Assembly: GCA_947466535.1 (NCBI GenBank)
Contig: CANIEV010000004.1
Location: forward strand, 1-58,561
Direction of reading: 5' to 3'
Source: Betaproteobacteria bacterium
Lineage (GTDB): Bacteria; Pseudomonadota; Gammaproteobacteria; Burkholderiales; SG8-39
Length of the DNA stretch: 58,561 nt
The position numbers and the translations under genes are program-made. Shown piece after piece: positions 26,030 to 34,608 of this stretch. The notes under the pieces were generated by a model. It was not told where the DNA came from and made no database searches. It saw only the letters and a program-made list of their open reading frames with translations. The first letter of the stretch is position 1; each line of letters begins with the position of its first letter.

Positions 26030-27019
26030 ATGAAAGGCAACATGTCCACGATGAGCAGGGCTATCGCCTCGGGCGCGCTCTTCCTTTTGACCGCGGTGGT
26101 GCAGGCGCAACCGGTTCCGCCCAGCGCGTTTCCGAGCAAGCCGGTTCGCATCATCGTGCCGTATTCCGGCGGATCCTCGGATGTCACCGCGCGCATCCTT
26201 GCGCCCAAGCTGCAGGAAGTGTTTCGCCAGCCGGTAATCGTCGAGAACAAGCCGGGCGCGAATGCGGTGATCGGTACCGATTACGTGGCCAAGGCACCGG
26301 CAGATGGGCACACGCTGCTCGCCGTGATCACCACGCACGTGATCAGCCCCAGCCTGATCACGACGCCCTACGACCCGCTCCGGGACTTCGCGGCGGTCAC
26401 TACCTTCTCTGCCGCGGAGCTCGGTTTTGCGATCTATCCCGGTGTGCCCGCCAACAACCTGCAGGAGCTGATCGCGCTCGGCAAGGCAAAACCGGGCGAA
26501 CTCAATTACGCGACGACACAGATCGGCGGCAACCAGCACCTCGCGGGCGAACTCTTTGCGATCCTCACCGGCGCGAAATTCACCGCGGTGCCGTTCAAGG
26601 GTGGCGGCGAGGCGCTGGGTGCGGTGCTCGGCGGTCATGCGCAGATGTACTTCGGATCCCTCACCAGCCTGATCCCGCCGATGAAAAACGGCAAGCTGCG
26701 GGCGATGGCGGTGTCCGGCGACAAGCGCACGCCGGCGCTGCCGGATGTCCCCACCTTCACCCAGGCGGGGGTGCCGAATTTCGATGTGCGGCTCTGGTAC
26801 GGGCTGCTTGCACCGGCGGCGACGCCGAAGGACGTGGTGGAGCGGGTGAACTCGGTGATCGCCAACATCATCAACACGCCCGAGCTTAAGGAAGCGCTTG
26901 CCAAGCAGGGCATGGACCCCTTGCTGATGTCGCCTGCCCAGTTCGGCGCGCTGATGCGCACCGACTTCGACCGCTACGCGAAGATCATCAAGACCGCAAA
27001 CATCAAGGTCGATAACTGA
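26030..27019 (+). CDS. Bug-type (TctC) periplasmic substrate-binding receptor 3
   Basis: 329 residues with a signal peptide ending near VVQAQP and the motif FPSKPVRIIVPYSGGSSDV. PADGHTLLAVITTHVISPS and LAPAATPKDVV are the usual Bug blocks. It follows the amidase by 122 bases in the same direction, so it may supply the amidase pathway. GGGAG lies before ATG 26030; a second ATG at 26042 would also give a normal signal peptide. It is convergent with the cyclodeaminase-like gene; a GCCGCGCGCGGC dyad at 27028-27039 lies between them. Confidence 0.9.
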   Translation: MKGNMSTMSRAIASGALFLLTAVVQAQPVPPSAFPSKPVRIIVPYSGGSSDVTARILAPKLQEVFRQPVIVENKPGANAVIGTDYVAKAPADGHTLLAVITTHVISPSLITTPYDPLRDFAAVTTFSAAELGFAIYPGVPANNLQELIALGKAKPGELNYATTQIGGNQHLAGELFAILTGAKFTAVPFKGGGEALGAVLGGHAQMYFGSLTSLIPPMKNGKLRAMAVSGDKRTPALPDVPTFTQAGVPNFDVRLWYGLLAPAATPKDVVERVNSVIANIINTPELKEALAKQGMDPLLMSPAQFGALMRTDFDRYAKIIKTANIKVDN

Positions 27020-27043
27020 TGTGACGGGCCGCGCGCGGCGGAA

Positions 27044-28030
27044 TCAGGGAAGCTCGACGACTTTTCCCCGTCCGAGATTTTCCGCCTTGCGCAACGCGTA
27101 CGCGGCAAAGGCGATGTCGCCGATCGCCATACCCTGCATGATCGAGACAATGCGATCCGATGCGGCGAGCCGGCCCGGCTTGCTGCCCGCGATCACCTCG
27201 CAGGCGAGCGCATCCACGCGCTCGACGAAGGCCTCGCGCGTCAGGTGGCCCTGCCGAATCCATGCCCCGCCTTCGCCCATCTCGGCGGCGAAGTCGGAAT
27301 CGTCCACGATGAAGCGGTCGGCCTCGCGCAGCACGCCGTAGTCGAGTTCGTTGTAGCTGCCCATCGAGCACACCACCGCGCCGGCTTTCAGCGTGCCGGA
27401 AAACACCAGCGGTGTCTTCGATTCGGTGAGGGTGATCACGACGTCCGCCTCTTTCACCATCTCGCGGCCATCCGGCACCGCAAGCATCGGGCAGCCGAGC
27501 GTCGGCGCGTGCTCGGCGACAAAGGACTGCATGCTTTCCGCGCGACGCGAATTGACACGCAGTTGCTTCATGTTCAGCACGCGATTGAGCATCGGAACGA
27601 TTTCCTTTGCGATGCCGCCGGTTCCGAACAGCGCCACCGTCAACTGGCCGGAATTGGCAAGCGCCTCGACTGCGACCGCGCCAAAGGCGGCGGTGCGAAT
27701 GCGGCTGAGGAACTGCTCCGAGACCAGGCCCGAGAGCAGAAAGCCCGAGTGGTCGTACACCGCGCTGTAGTTGCAGGTCTTCATCGCGGTCGGGCCGGGA
27801 TGCGAGAGCAGCCGGATGCCCGATGCATTCAGATGACCCACCGCTGCCGCCTTGAACTTGAAGCGCGGGCCGCCGAGCGTTGTCGCATCCAGCACCATCG
27901 CGGAGGGCGAGGAAAGGGTGCTGTGTCCGTCCGCCTGGTCTTTCAGGGTGCGGCGCGCGAGATCAAGCGCGGTGTCGGCATTGATTGCGGCGCGGACATC
28001 GTCCTCGCCGAGGATGCGCAGGTTTGCCAT
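27044..28030 (-). CDS. Ornithine cyclodeaminase / mu-crystallin family protein
   Basis: 328 residues, the family's normal length. The Rossmann motif VALFGTGGIAKEIVPML lies near 133, and FKFKAAAVGHLNASGIR near 58 plus GSYNELDYGVL near 225 match the conserved substrate and NAD regions (the acidic DS/ELD group). Members include ornithine cyclodeaminase, ketimine reductase and alanine dehydrogenase, so the activity may be deamination or imine reduction of an amino acid formed by ring cleavage. It lies 9 bases from the downstream side of the ring-opening amidohydrolase gene and is surely co-transcribed with it. Confidence 0.87.
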   Translation of the reverse strand: MANLRILGEDDVRAAINADTALDLARRTLKDQADGHSTLSSPSAMVLDATTLGGPRFKFKAAAVGHLNASGIRLLSHPGPTAMKTCNYSAVYDHSGFLLSGLVSEQFLSRIRTAAFGAVAVEALANSGQLTVALFGTGGIAKEIVPMLNRVLNMKQLRVNSRRAESMQSFVAEHAPTLGCPMLAVPDGREMVKEADVVITLTESKTPLVFSGTLKAGAVVCSMGSYNELDYGVLREADRFIVDDSDFAAEMGEGGAWIRQGHLTREAFVERVDALACEVIAGSKPGRLAASDRIVSIMQGMAIGDIAFAAYALRKAENLGRGKVVELP

Positions 28031-28039
28031 GGTGTCGCC

Positions 28040-29113
28040 TCAGGCGTTACGGACGATGCAGGCGCACAAGCCGCCGCCGGGCGGGGCCTGGTGCACCGTG
28101 TTCGCGGAAATGAACACGCGGGTCGAGCCAAGGATGGAACCGACGATGCCGCTCATCGCGGCGCGCACATGCTTGTCCATGTCGATATGGCTGGACTTCA
28201 TCGTGGTGCGCAGGCCACGCACCTTTCCGTCCGGTGCCGCACCCGCCTTGATCAGGGTCGCCATCACGCGCGCGGCGTCGGTCACTTCGCCGTCGGCGTT
28301 GATCGTGCAACCTGCCGCTGCGAACATGTCGCGCAGGCCCTTGGCATCCAGCACGTCGCGCAGGAAACCGGTTTGCACCACGAGATCGCCGGAGGCACCT
28401 GGCCGGTTGGCGAGCAGCATGATTTCCACGCAGTCGAGTTCCGAACCCGAGAACACCATTGCACGCTTCGCATACAGGCTGTGATCGGTGTCGAAGGCCT
28501 CCTGCACGATGCGCTCGCGCGCGACTTCGCCGAGAGCAAGCCCCGCGCCGAGCGCGCCCACCGCCTTGGAGTAGGCAGACGTGATGCGCTTGTTCTTCAC
28601 TGTACCCGCGGTGGCGGGGATATGGCTGGTCACCGGAGTTTTCACGATCACCAGCGCGACATCGGCGGGGGTGACGCCTGCGTCCTTCATTGCGGCGCGG
28701 ACCGTCTCGGCGGTGATGTCAGCGTGATCGACGGTGCCGATCTCCTCCGGTGTGAGCGAACGGCTGCGCGCGCAGCCGAAGGCGAGTGCCTTGCCCGAGG
28801 GCGAGGGTTTCGCACCGGGCTCGTCGTAGTCCACGAACAGATTGCCAAAGGGGGTCATCGCGCCTTCACAGCCGGTCGAGATGAGAAAGGTCGAGCGTTC
28901 AACAAGAGCATTGCCGCCGTGCGTTTCGAGGGCAATCGTCGCGCTCTGCATTGCGTATTCGCGTGAAAAATCGTTCACGTCCGAGTTGCCCTCGGTCTTC
29001 ACCAGCAGGGCGAGGCGCCGGATGCGCGCAGGATCGAACGCCTTGAGGTGGCGGGTGAGGTCGCTCACATCGCCCGGATTGGCGGTGTCATAGGTGATCA
29101 CATGAACGGTCAT
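28040..29113 (-). CDS. Ring-opening amidohydrolase (cyanuric acid amidohydrolase / barbiturase family) 1
   Basis: 357 residues, the usual length. The family is a Toblerone fold of three similar domains, each with a Lys-Ser pair. All three are visible: Lys39 (LVKTEGN) with Ser79 (ISTGCEG), Lys158 (IVKTP) with Ser222 (FSGSE), and Lys289 (LIKAGAAPDG) with Ser336 (FISAN). HQAPPGGG near 341 is the conserved metal/C-terminal loop. The enzyme hydrolyses a cyclic imide/ureide ring such as cyanurate or barbiturate. Sequence alone does not separate these. It is followed on the minus strand by the cyclodeaminase-like gene and preceded by an ATZ/TRZ aminohydrolase. Confidence 0.9.
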   Translation of the reverse strand: MTVHVITYDTANPGDVSDLTRHLKAFDPARIRRLALLVKTEGNSDVNDFSREYAMQSATIALETHGGNALVERSTFLISTGCEGAMTPFGNLFVDYDEPGAKPSPSGKALAFGCARSRSLTPEEIGTVDHADITAETVRAAMKDAGVTPADVALVIVKTPVTSHIPATAGTVKNKRITSAYSKAVGALGAGLALGEVARERIVQEAFDTDHSLYAKRAMVFSGSELDCVEIMLLANRPGASGDLVVQTGFLRDVLDAKGLRDMFAAAGCTINADGEVTDAARVMATLIKAGAAPDGKVRGLRTTMKSSHIDMDKHVRAAMSGIVGSILGSTRVFISANTVHQAPPGGGLCACIVRNA

Positions 29114-29175
29114 TGTCCTGTCTTTCCTTGCCTTGTATTTTCATGAGCCGCTTGCGCGGCCGCCGGTGCTCCGGG

Positions 29176-30705
29176 TCAGGCTGTCGGCTTGCCCACATAG
29201 CGGTGGATGGGCAGGGGTGTCGCCCAGGCGCGCCGCTGTACCTCGTCAAGATAGGGCAGCACTTTAGCGTAGCCGGACTGCAGTTTGGCGACGTCGCTGC
29301 GAAGCGACGGCATCATGCCTGCAATCTCCTCGCGCAGCGAGGCCTCGTCCACGCGGCTGGAACGTCCGTCGCGCACCACCACCTCGCCATCGACGATGAC
29401 AGTGCGGATCGAGCGGCCGGAATCGGCATACACCAGTTGCCGGACGGCGCTGTTGTAGGGCACGTAGGCGGGGTCGGCGAGGTCGAGCAGCGTAATGTCG
29501 GCCTTGTGGCCGGGGTGTAGCGCACCGATCGAGTCGGACAATCCGGCGGTCTTGGCACCCCCGAGGGTGGCGGCCCGCAGAGCAGCCTCGGCATTGACCG
29601 AGGTGCGCTCGGGGGAGCTGACTGCCGAGAGCAGGCAGAAGAGCTTCATCACCTGCAGCATGCTCTGCACATCGCTGCAGCTGCAGTTGTCGCAGCCAAG
29701 CGCAATATTCACGCCGCGCGAACGGTAGTCCAGGATCGGGGCCACGCCGCTCTTGAGTTTCAGGTTGCTCAGCATGTTGAGCACGACGTTCGTCTTTGTT
29801 TCGCCGATCAGGTCGAGTTCGTCGTCCTCGGGCCAGATGCCGTGCGCGATCGTCACATGGGGCCCGAGCAGGCCGGTGGCGCCGAGCAGGCGTATCGCCG
29901 AGCCGCCGTACGCGGCAAGCCGCTCGTGCGAGAAGATCCGCTGGGTGCGGGTCTCGTAGACGTGCGTATAGACCGGCAGGTCGCGGCGACGCGACAGATC
30001 CGCCACCGCGGCAAGCAACTCCGGCGAGCAACGCTGCGGCGCCGAGGGCGCGAGCGCCCAGCGCAGCATCCCGCCGCGGTCGCCGACGCGGGCAATCGCC
30101 TTTTCCACGAAATCCATCTGCGGGCCGGGCGAATCGCTTTGCGTGCCGATGATGGAATGCAGTTCACCCGGTGCGAGCTCCGCGACCCAGGGAATCGTGT
30201 CGATCTGCGACTTGTCGCGCACCGTGATCGCGAATACCACCCGGATGCCGGCTTCCGCGTAGGCCTCGAGAATCGTGTCCAGAACCTCGTCGCTCATCGG
30301 CGAGAACACGCTCATGTCCTGCACGGTGGTGATGCCGTTGCGAAGGCACTCGATCGCACCGAGCAGCGTGCGTGCACGGACTTCCGCCAGCGATCGCTTC
30401 GAGCCCACCTGCCCGGCAAGCACGCCCCAGTGCTCGAGAGCAAGGTCTTCGAGCATGCCCTTGGCAAGCACGTCGTGCGAGTGGTAGTGCGCATTCACCA
30501 GGCCCGGAATCGCGAGCATGCCGCCCGCGTCGATCACCTCCGCCCCGGCAGGCGGCGTGAGGCCGTCGCCGATGGACTTGATCAGTCCGTTCTCGATGAC
30601 TATGTCGCGCACCGGCGGATCGTCGAGATCGCCATCGAGGTCGAGCACGCGCGCGCCGCGCAGCAGCAGGGGTTTCCGGGCAGGGCTCATCGCTGGCTTC
30701 ATCAT
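29176..30705 (-). CDS. ATZ/TRZ-type metal-dependent amidohydrolase (aminohydrolase) 2
   Basis: 509 residues. Metal site residues appear as NAHYHSHDVLAKGMLED (HxH), VYTHVYETRTQ, IAHGIWPEDDE and ALGCDNCSCSD. It is related to amidohydrolase 1 (compare GLIDGHNHPGHYLTKG with GLVNAHYHSHDVLAKG) but clearly diverged. The C-terminus has about 40 extra residues (KLQSGYAKVLPYLDEVQRR). It is 62 bases upstream of the ring-opening hydrolase and would feed it by deaminating an amino-substituted heterocycle, by analogy with s-triazine degradation (AtzB/AtzC before AtzD). GAGGAA precedes ATG 30705. Confidence 0.87.
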   Translation of the reverse strand: MMKPAMSPARKPLLLRGARVLDLDGDLDDPPVRDIVIENGLIKSIGDGLTPPAGAEVIDAGGMLAIPGLVNAHYHSHDVLAKGMLEDLALEHWGVLAGQVGSKRSLAEVRARTLLGAIECLRNGITTVQDMSVFSPMSDEVLDTILEAYAEAGIRVVFAITVRDKSQIDTIPWVAELAPGELHSIIGTQSDSPGPQMDFVEKAIARVGDRGGMLRWALAPSAPQRCSPELLAAVADLSRRRDLPVYTHVYETRTQRIFSHERLAAYGGSAIRLLGATGLLGPHVTIAHGIWPEDDELDLIGETKTNVVLNMLSNLKLKSGVAPILDYRSRGVNIALGCDNCSCSDVQSMLQVMKLFCLLSAVSSPERTSVNAEAALRAATLGGAKTAGLSDSIGALHPGHKADITLLDLADPAYVPYNSAVRQLVYADSGRSIRTVIVDGEVVVRDGRSSRVDEASLREEIAGMMPSLRSDVAKLQSGYAKVLPYLDEVQRRAWATPLPIHRYVGKPTA

Positions 30706-30723
30706 TGAGTTCCTCGGTGCGGC

Positions 30724-31680
30724 TTACTTCTCGACCAGTTCCGACTTGTACTCGGTGACAAAGCCGTAGTACGAGGTGATCATCTTCTGCAGGTCGGCTG
30801 CCGGAATGATCTTCGGGAACACGCCGACTTTCTTCTGTTTTTCGACGTGCTCGGGATTGTCAATCGCCTTGGCAAAGGCCTGCTGCAGGCGCTGGATGCG
30901 GTCGGCGGGAACGCCCGGGCCGGTGCTTATGTAGATCACTTCGTTCACCGGCGCGATCTTGTGGCCGAGTTCCGCCACCGTTGGCACGTTCGGCAGAGCC
31001 GGGTCGCGCCCGTCGCGAAACACGCCGATAAAATTCACCTTGTCCGCCCGGCTCGCGGAACTCGATCCGCCGATCGCCATGTCCACATGGCCGCCGGCGA
31101 GCGCGACGTACGCCGGCGCGCCGCCGGCAAAGGGAACCGGCAGCAGGTCGAGGTTTAGCGCCGAGCGCAGCAACATTATCTGGAGGTGGCTCGGTCCGCC
31201 GTGGCCGAGGGTCGCCACCGTCACGCGCCGCGAACGTCCGATCTTGATCAGGTCATCGAAGCTCTGGATCGGGGAGTCCTTGCGCACGTACAGGTTGAAC
31301 GCGTTGACGAACCAGCCGATTACCGGCTGGATCTCCTTCACCTTGTAGTCGGCGTTGTAGACCACCTCGCCGAGCACTTCCTCGGGCGAGGCCTCGGTCA
31401 TCATGGTGTAACCGTCAGGCTTGCTGCGATAGAGCTGGGTACGGGCGATGCGGCCGGAGGCACCGCGCACGTAATCGAACACGGTGTTGATGCCCTGTTC
31501 CGCGAGGTAAGGCTGGATCAGGCGCGAGGAGGTGTCGATCAGGCCGCCCGCGGACTGGTAGATGATCCATTTCACGAACTGGCTCGGGTAGGCCTGCGCG
31601 AGGGCGGAACCGGTGGCTGAGGCAAGTGCAAGGCCGCCCGCGGATTTGAGGAAGTTGCGGCGATTGAAAGAGGCGGTCAT
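30724..31680 (-). CDS. Bug-type (TctC) periplasmic receptor 4, Tat-exported
   Basis: 318 residues. The N-terminus NRRNFLKSAGG is a twin-arginine signal, followed by LALASATGSALAQAYPS, so the protein is probably folded before export, which is uncommon among Bug receptors. The body contains WIIYQSAGGLIDTSS, DYVRGASGRIARTQLY and PALPNVPTVAELG. It is more diverged than the other three receptors in this window. ATG 31680 is chosen because it places the RR motif at the right distance; the open frame begins at 31737. It heads the minus-strand run of receptor, aminohydrolase, ring-opening hydrolase and cyclodeaminase. Confidence 0.88.
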   Translation of the reverse strand: MTASFNRRNFLKSAGGLALASATGSALAQAYPSQFVKWIIYQSAGGLIDTSSRLIQPYLAEQGINTVFDYVRGASGRIARTQLYRSKPDGYTMMTEASPEEVLGEVVYNADYKVKEIQPVIGWFVNAFNLYVRKDSPIQSFDDLIKIGRSRRVTVATLGHGGPSHLQIMLLRSALNLDLLPVPFAGGAPAYVALAGGHVDMAIGGSSSASRADKVNFIGVFRDGRDPALPNVPTVAELGHKIAPVNEVIYISTGPGVPADRIQRLQQAFAKAIDNPEHVEKQKKVGVFPKIIPAADLQKMITSYYGFVTEYKSELVEK

Positions 31681-31716
31681 GGCGTCGTTCCTGTGGGGGA
31701 TTGTGGCTAATATGCA

Positions 31717-31734
31717 CCATGCGCCAGCGCATGG
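31717..31734. promoter_or_regulatory. 7-bp inverted repeat in a divergent promoter region
   Basis: CCATGCG and CGCATGG flank CCAG, midway between the divergent receptor 4 gene and ring-opening amidohydrolase 2. A shared operator for both directions is inferred from position only. Confidence 0.4.
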
Positions 31735-31873
31735 CACGGCTTCGATAGATCCGTTCCGTTATATGCAATAAACAGGCCTGAATTCGCACGAGCTTATGCC
31801 GGTTTTTGCGCATCTTCGTCGTCGTGTTCGCACCCGGCAGGTGCGCCTCAGGACATCAAAGGGAGTCTGAACA

Positions 31874-32971
31874 GTGAAGGCAGAAAAATCGCCCCTGAGT
31901 GCACCGGCATTCGATTCGATGGAACTGCGGGTGATCCCGTTCGACATGGCCTCCGCGGGCGACGCCTCGGGCATTCGCCGGGCGCTGGCGCGGATTCCGT
32001 CCGCGCGCCTGCGTCAGCTTGCAGTGATCGCGAAAGTCGAGGGCACGGCCACGCTCAACGACAGCTCGCGCGAACTCGCGAGCGCGCGGATCGCATCCGA
32101 ACTCGCCCGTTCGGGCGGGGCAAAGCTCTCGCAAAAGACACTCGAAATCCTCTCGGTCGGCTGCGAAGGCCTGATCACCCCGGGCGGCTGGCTGATCGCA
32201 TCGTTGAAGGGTAAAAGTCGCGCGAAGGCGTCGTTGGTTCCCATGCCCCCGGGGCTCGTGATGGGCGCTGCGCGCAGCGCGCCGATACGCATGCAGGACC
32301 GTGCCGGTCTGCGGCATGTCGCATTCGCGGCGGATGCGGTGCGCGCGGCGATGCGAGAAGCGGGGCTGGACGCGAAGAGCGTCGCGCTGGTTCTGATCAA
32401 GAGCCCGATCCTGATGCCCGGTGCCACGGGTGCGATAGCGGCGGAGCAGCGCAGGCACATCGGTTCCACCGGTGCGTCGCGCGGCGCGGCGGCACTGGGT
32501 GCCGCAATCGCGCTGGGCGAAATCCGCAAATCGGCGGTGAACGCGGGCAGCCTCTGTGCGGACGCATCGCTGCACAGTGAGCGGACGATGGCGTTTTCCG
32601 GCACCGAGACCGACTGCTGCGAGGCGGTGGTGTTCGGTCATCGGCAGGGAGGCGATTCCTCCCTGCGTCTTGATCGCGCGGTGCTTGCAGATCTCATCGA
32701 TCGCGCGTCGCTCGAGGGACTTGCCGCGGGCGGCGGAGCGCTGTCTGCGATGTTCTTCAAGGCAGGGATCGGCCCGGGCGGGCTCTTGCGCGGGCGGCGC
32801 ACCACGGTCCTGTCAAGCGAGCTTGCCGCGGACAAGCAATTGCGCGCGGCAGCGAGCGGGGTGGTCGGCGCAGTGCTAGGCACCACGCGCGCCTTCATCT
32901 CCGGCGGTGCCGAGCATCAGGCTGCGCCGGGTGCCTGCCTCGCGGCGGTGATACGCAAAGCGGTACCCTGA
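31874..32971 (+). CDS. Ring-opening amidohydrolase (cyanuric acid amidohydrolase / barbiturase family) 2
   Basis: 365 residues from GTG 31874, with GGGAG 8 bases upstream; ATG 31919 is an alternative. All three Lys-Ser pairs are kept: Lys54 (IAKVEG) and Ser94 (LSVGCEG), Lys176 (LIKSP) and Ser242 (FSGTE), Lys296 (FFKAGIG) and Ser343 (FISGG). The third-domain loop reads HQAAPGA rather than the HQAPPGG of paralogue 1, a change next to the conserved metal/ligand loop. It is convergent in theme but divergent in direction from paralogue 1, with about 2.8 kb between them. Two full paralogues in one locus are unusual and suggest different substrates. Confidence 0.88.
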   Translation: MKAEKSPLSAPAFDSMELRVIPFDMASAGDASGIRRALARIPSARLRQLAVIAKVEGTATLNDSSRELASARIASELARSGGAKLSQKTLEILSVGCEGLITPGGWLIASLKGKSRAKASLVPMPPGLVMGAARSAPIRMQDRAGLRHVAFAADAVRAAMREAGLDAKSVALVLIKSPILMPGATGAIAAEQRRHIGSTGASRGAAALGAAIALGEIRKSAVNAGSLCADASLHSERTMAFSGTETDCCEAVVFGHRQGGDSSLRLDRAVLADLIDRASLEGLAAGGGALSAMFFKAGIGPGGLLRGRRTTVLSSELAADKQLRAAASGVVGAVLGTTRAFISGGAEHQAAPGACLAAVIRKAVP

Positions 32972-32983
32972 AATAAGGAAGGC

Positions 32984-33097
32984 TTCCCTCTGAAATGGGG
33001 AATTTACAAGGGGGCGTCACGCCCTTGTTCACACTCTCCTCTTCCCTCTGGAATGGGGGATATACAAGGGGGCGTCGCGCCCTTGTTCACACACTCT
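32984..33097 (-). repeat. Two tandem AAGGGGGC post-stop hairpin repeats
   Basis: Two units 58 bases apart (32984-33038 and 33042-33097), each reading on the minus strand GAACAAGGG..CGCCCCCTTGT followed by ATTCCCCATT-type sequence and CAGAGGGAA. The right-hand unit begins directly after the stop of the minus-strand SDR gene. The same unit follows the stop codons of glcF and of the BT1-type transporter. Each can fold to a hairpin and may act as a terminator for its upstream gene. Confidence 0.75.
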
Positions 33098-33820
33098 TTA
33101 ATCCCTGGTCGACCAGGGACGCAGGTCCATCTCCATCGTCCAGGAATTGCGTGGTTGGTTGTGGACCTGCCAGTAGGTCTCGGCGATCGCGTCCGGATGC
33201 AGCGCGCCGTCCGGACCAAGCTGCTTCATCCGCTCGGCGTAGTGCGTGTGCATCATCTCGCTGTCGATCGCGCCGTCGAGCAGCAGCGTAGCCACATGGA
33301 TGCCCTTGGGCCCAAGTTCGCGCGCCATGCTCTGCGCCATGAAGCGCAGCCCGCCCTTGGCCGCGGCGAAGGCAGAGAAGTTCGCCCGGCCGCGGATGCT
33401 GCCCGAGGCGCCGGTGTAGAGGATGCTGCCGCGGCCGCGCGGCAGCATGCGTCGCGCGGCTTCTCGTCCGATGATGAAGCCGGTGAGGCAGGATAGCCGC
33501 CAGACGTTTTCGAATTCCTCGACCGAGAGTTCCACGATCGCACCCTGCAGGCGCGTCGCGGCAACGAAGGCCACCGCTTCTATCGGGCCGACCTGTTCCG
33601 CGGCGTCGAACAGCGCGATTACTTCGGCTTCCTTGGTCATGTCCGCCGGGAAGCATTCGGCACGTCCGCCTTCGGCACGGATCTCGGCGGCGATGCGTTC
33701 GAGACGCTTCGGGTCGCGCGCCACCAGCGCCGCAACCATGCCTTCGCGCGCGAAGCGTTTGGCCACCGATTTGCCGAGACCGTCGCCGACGCCGGCGACC
33801 AGCACCACTTTGTTTGTCAT
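33098..33820 (-). CDS. Atypical short-chain dehydrogenase/reductase 1 (catalytic Tyr replaced by Phe)
   Basis: 240 residues. The nucleotide motif is AGVGDGLGKS (G10xxxG14xG16) and the downstream block is TGASGSIRGRANFSAFAAAK. The classical YxxxK reads FAAAK (Phe151, Lys155), so the proton-donating tyrosine is missing. Ser141 and Lys155 remain. A large group of SDR-like proteins shares FAAAK followed by MAQSMARELGPKGIHV, so this is a family trait rather than a mutation. Normal carbonyl reduction is doubtful. It is 65 bases downstream of a paralogue of the same length. Confidence 0.85.
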   Translation of the reverse strand: MTNKVVLVAGVGDGLGKSVAKRFAREGMVAALVARDPKRLERIAAEIRAEGGRAECFPADMTKEAEVIALFDAAEQVGPIEAVAFVAATRLQGAIVELSVEEFENVWRLSCLTGFIIGREAARRMLPRGRGSILYTGASGSIRGRANFSAFAAAKGGLRFMAQSMARELGPKGIHVATLLLDGAIDSEMMHTHYAERMKQLGPDGALHPDAIAETYWQVHNQPRNSWTMEMDLRPWSTRD

Positions 33821-33885
33821 GGGTAGGGCTTTCTATTCAGTGTGAACGAAATGATTCGTGATGGTCGGTCGCACGCCGGGTGCGA

Positions 33886-34608
33886 CTAGAACTTCTCCGC
33901 CCAGGGGCGGATGTCGGTCTCGAAGCTCCACGCCGAGCGCGGCTGCGAATGGATATGCCAGTAGGTGTCGGCGATCGCATCCGGATGCAGCGCGCCGTCG
34001 GGGCCGAGCGCGGCGATACGCTCGGGCGATTGCTCACGCATGCGGGCGCTGTCGATTGCGCCATCGACGATCACCGAGGCGACGTGAATGCCTTTCGGCC
34101 CGAGTTCGCGCGCCATGCTCTGCGCCACCATCCGTAGTCCGCTCTTGGCTGCGGCGAAGCCGGCGAAATGCGATCCGCCGCGCAGGCTGGCGGTGGCACC
34201 GGTAAAGATCAGCGTGCCGCGGCCGCGCGGGACCATCTTCCTTGCCGCCTCTCGGCCGACGAGAAATCCGGCGAAGCAACCCATGCGCCAGGAGTTCTCG
34301 AAATCGGCCGCGTCGAGTTCGAGGATCGAACCGCGAGCGCGCCCGCTTACATTGAACACCGCGGCGCCGAGCGGACCGAGATCCGATTCGACCGCGGCCA
34401 CGGCGCGGATGACGTCCGCTTCCTTCGCGACATCGCAGATATAGGCTTTTGCCTCGCCGCCCGCGGCCCGGATTTCATTCGTGATGCGCGCAAGGCGCTC
34501 GGCGCTGCGCGCAATCACCGCGACCCGGAAGCCTTCCTTTGCAAAGCGCTGTGCGACAGATTTTCCCAGCCCGTCGCCGACCCCCGCAACCAGCATCGAT
34601 TCGTTCAT
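33886..34608 (-). CDS. Atypical short-chain dehydrogenase/reductase 2 (catalytic Tyr replaced by Phe)
   Basis: 240 residues, a tandem paralogue of SDR 1 with the same layout: AGVGDGLGKS near 8, Ser141, and FAAAK at 151-155 in place of YxxxK. Segments MARELGPKGIHV and LGPDGALHPDAI are shared with SDR 1. The C-terminus WSFETDIRPWAEKF also parallels it, hinting that the two may form a heterodimer. ATG 34608 overlaps the cupin stop by four bases; the open frame runs up to 34731 but this is cupin antiframe. Substrate unknown. Confidence 0.85.
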   Translation of the reverse strand: MNESMLVAGVGDGLGKSVAQRFAKEGFRVAVIARSAERLARITNEIRAAGGEAKAYICDVAKEADVIRAVAAVESDLGPLGAAVFNVSGRARGSILELDAADFENSWRMGCFAGFLVGREAARKMVPRGRGTLIFTGATASLRGGSHFAGFAAAKSGLRMVAQSMARELGPKGIHVASVIVDGAIDSARMREQSPERIAALGPDGALHPDAIADTYWHIHSQPRSAWSFETDIRPWAEKF

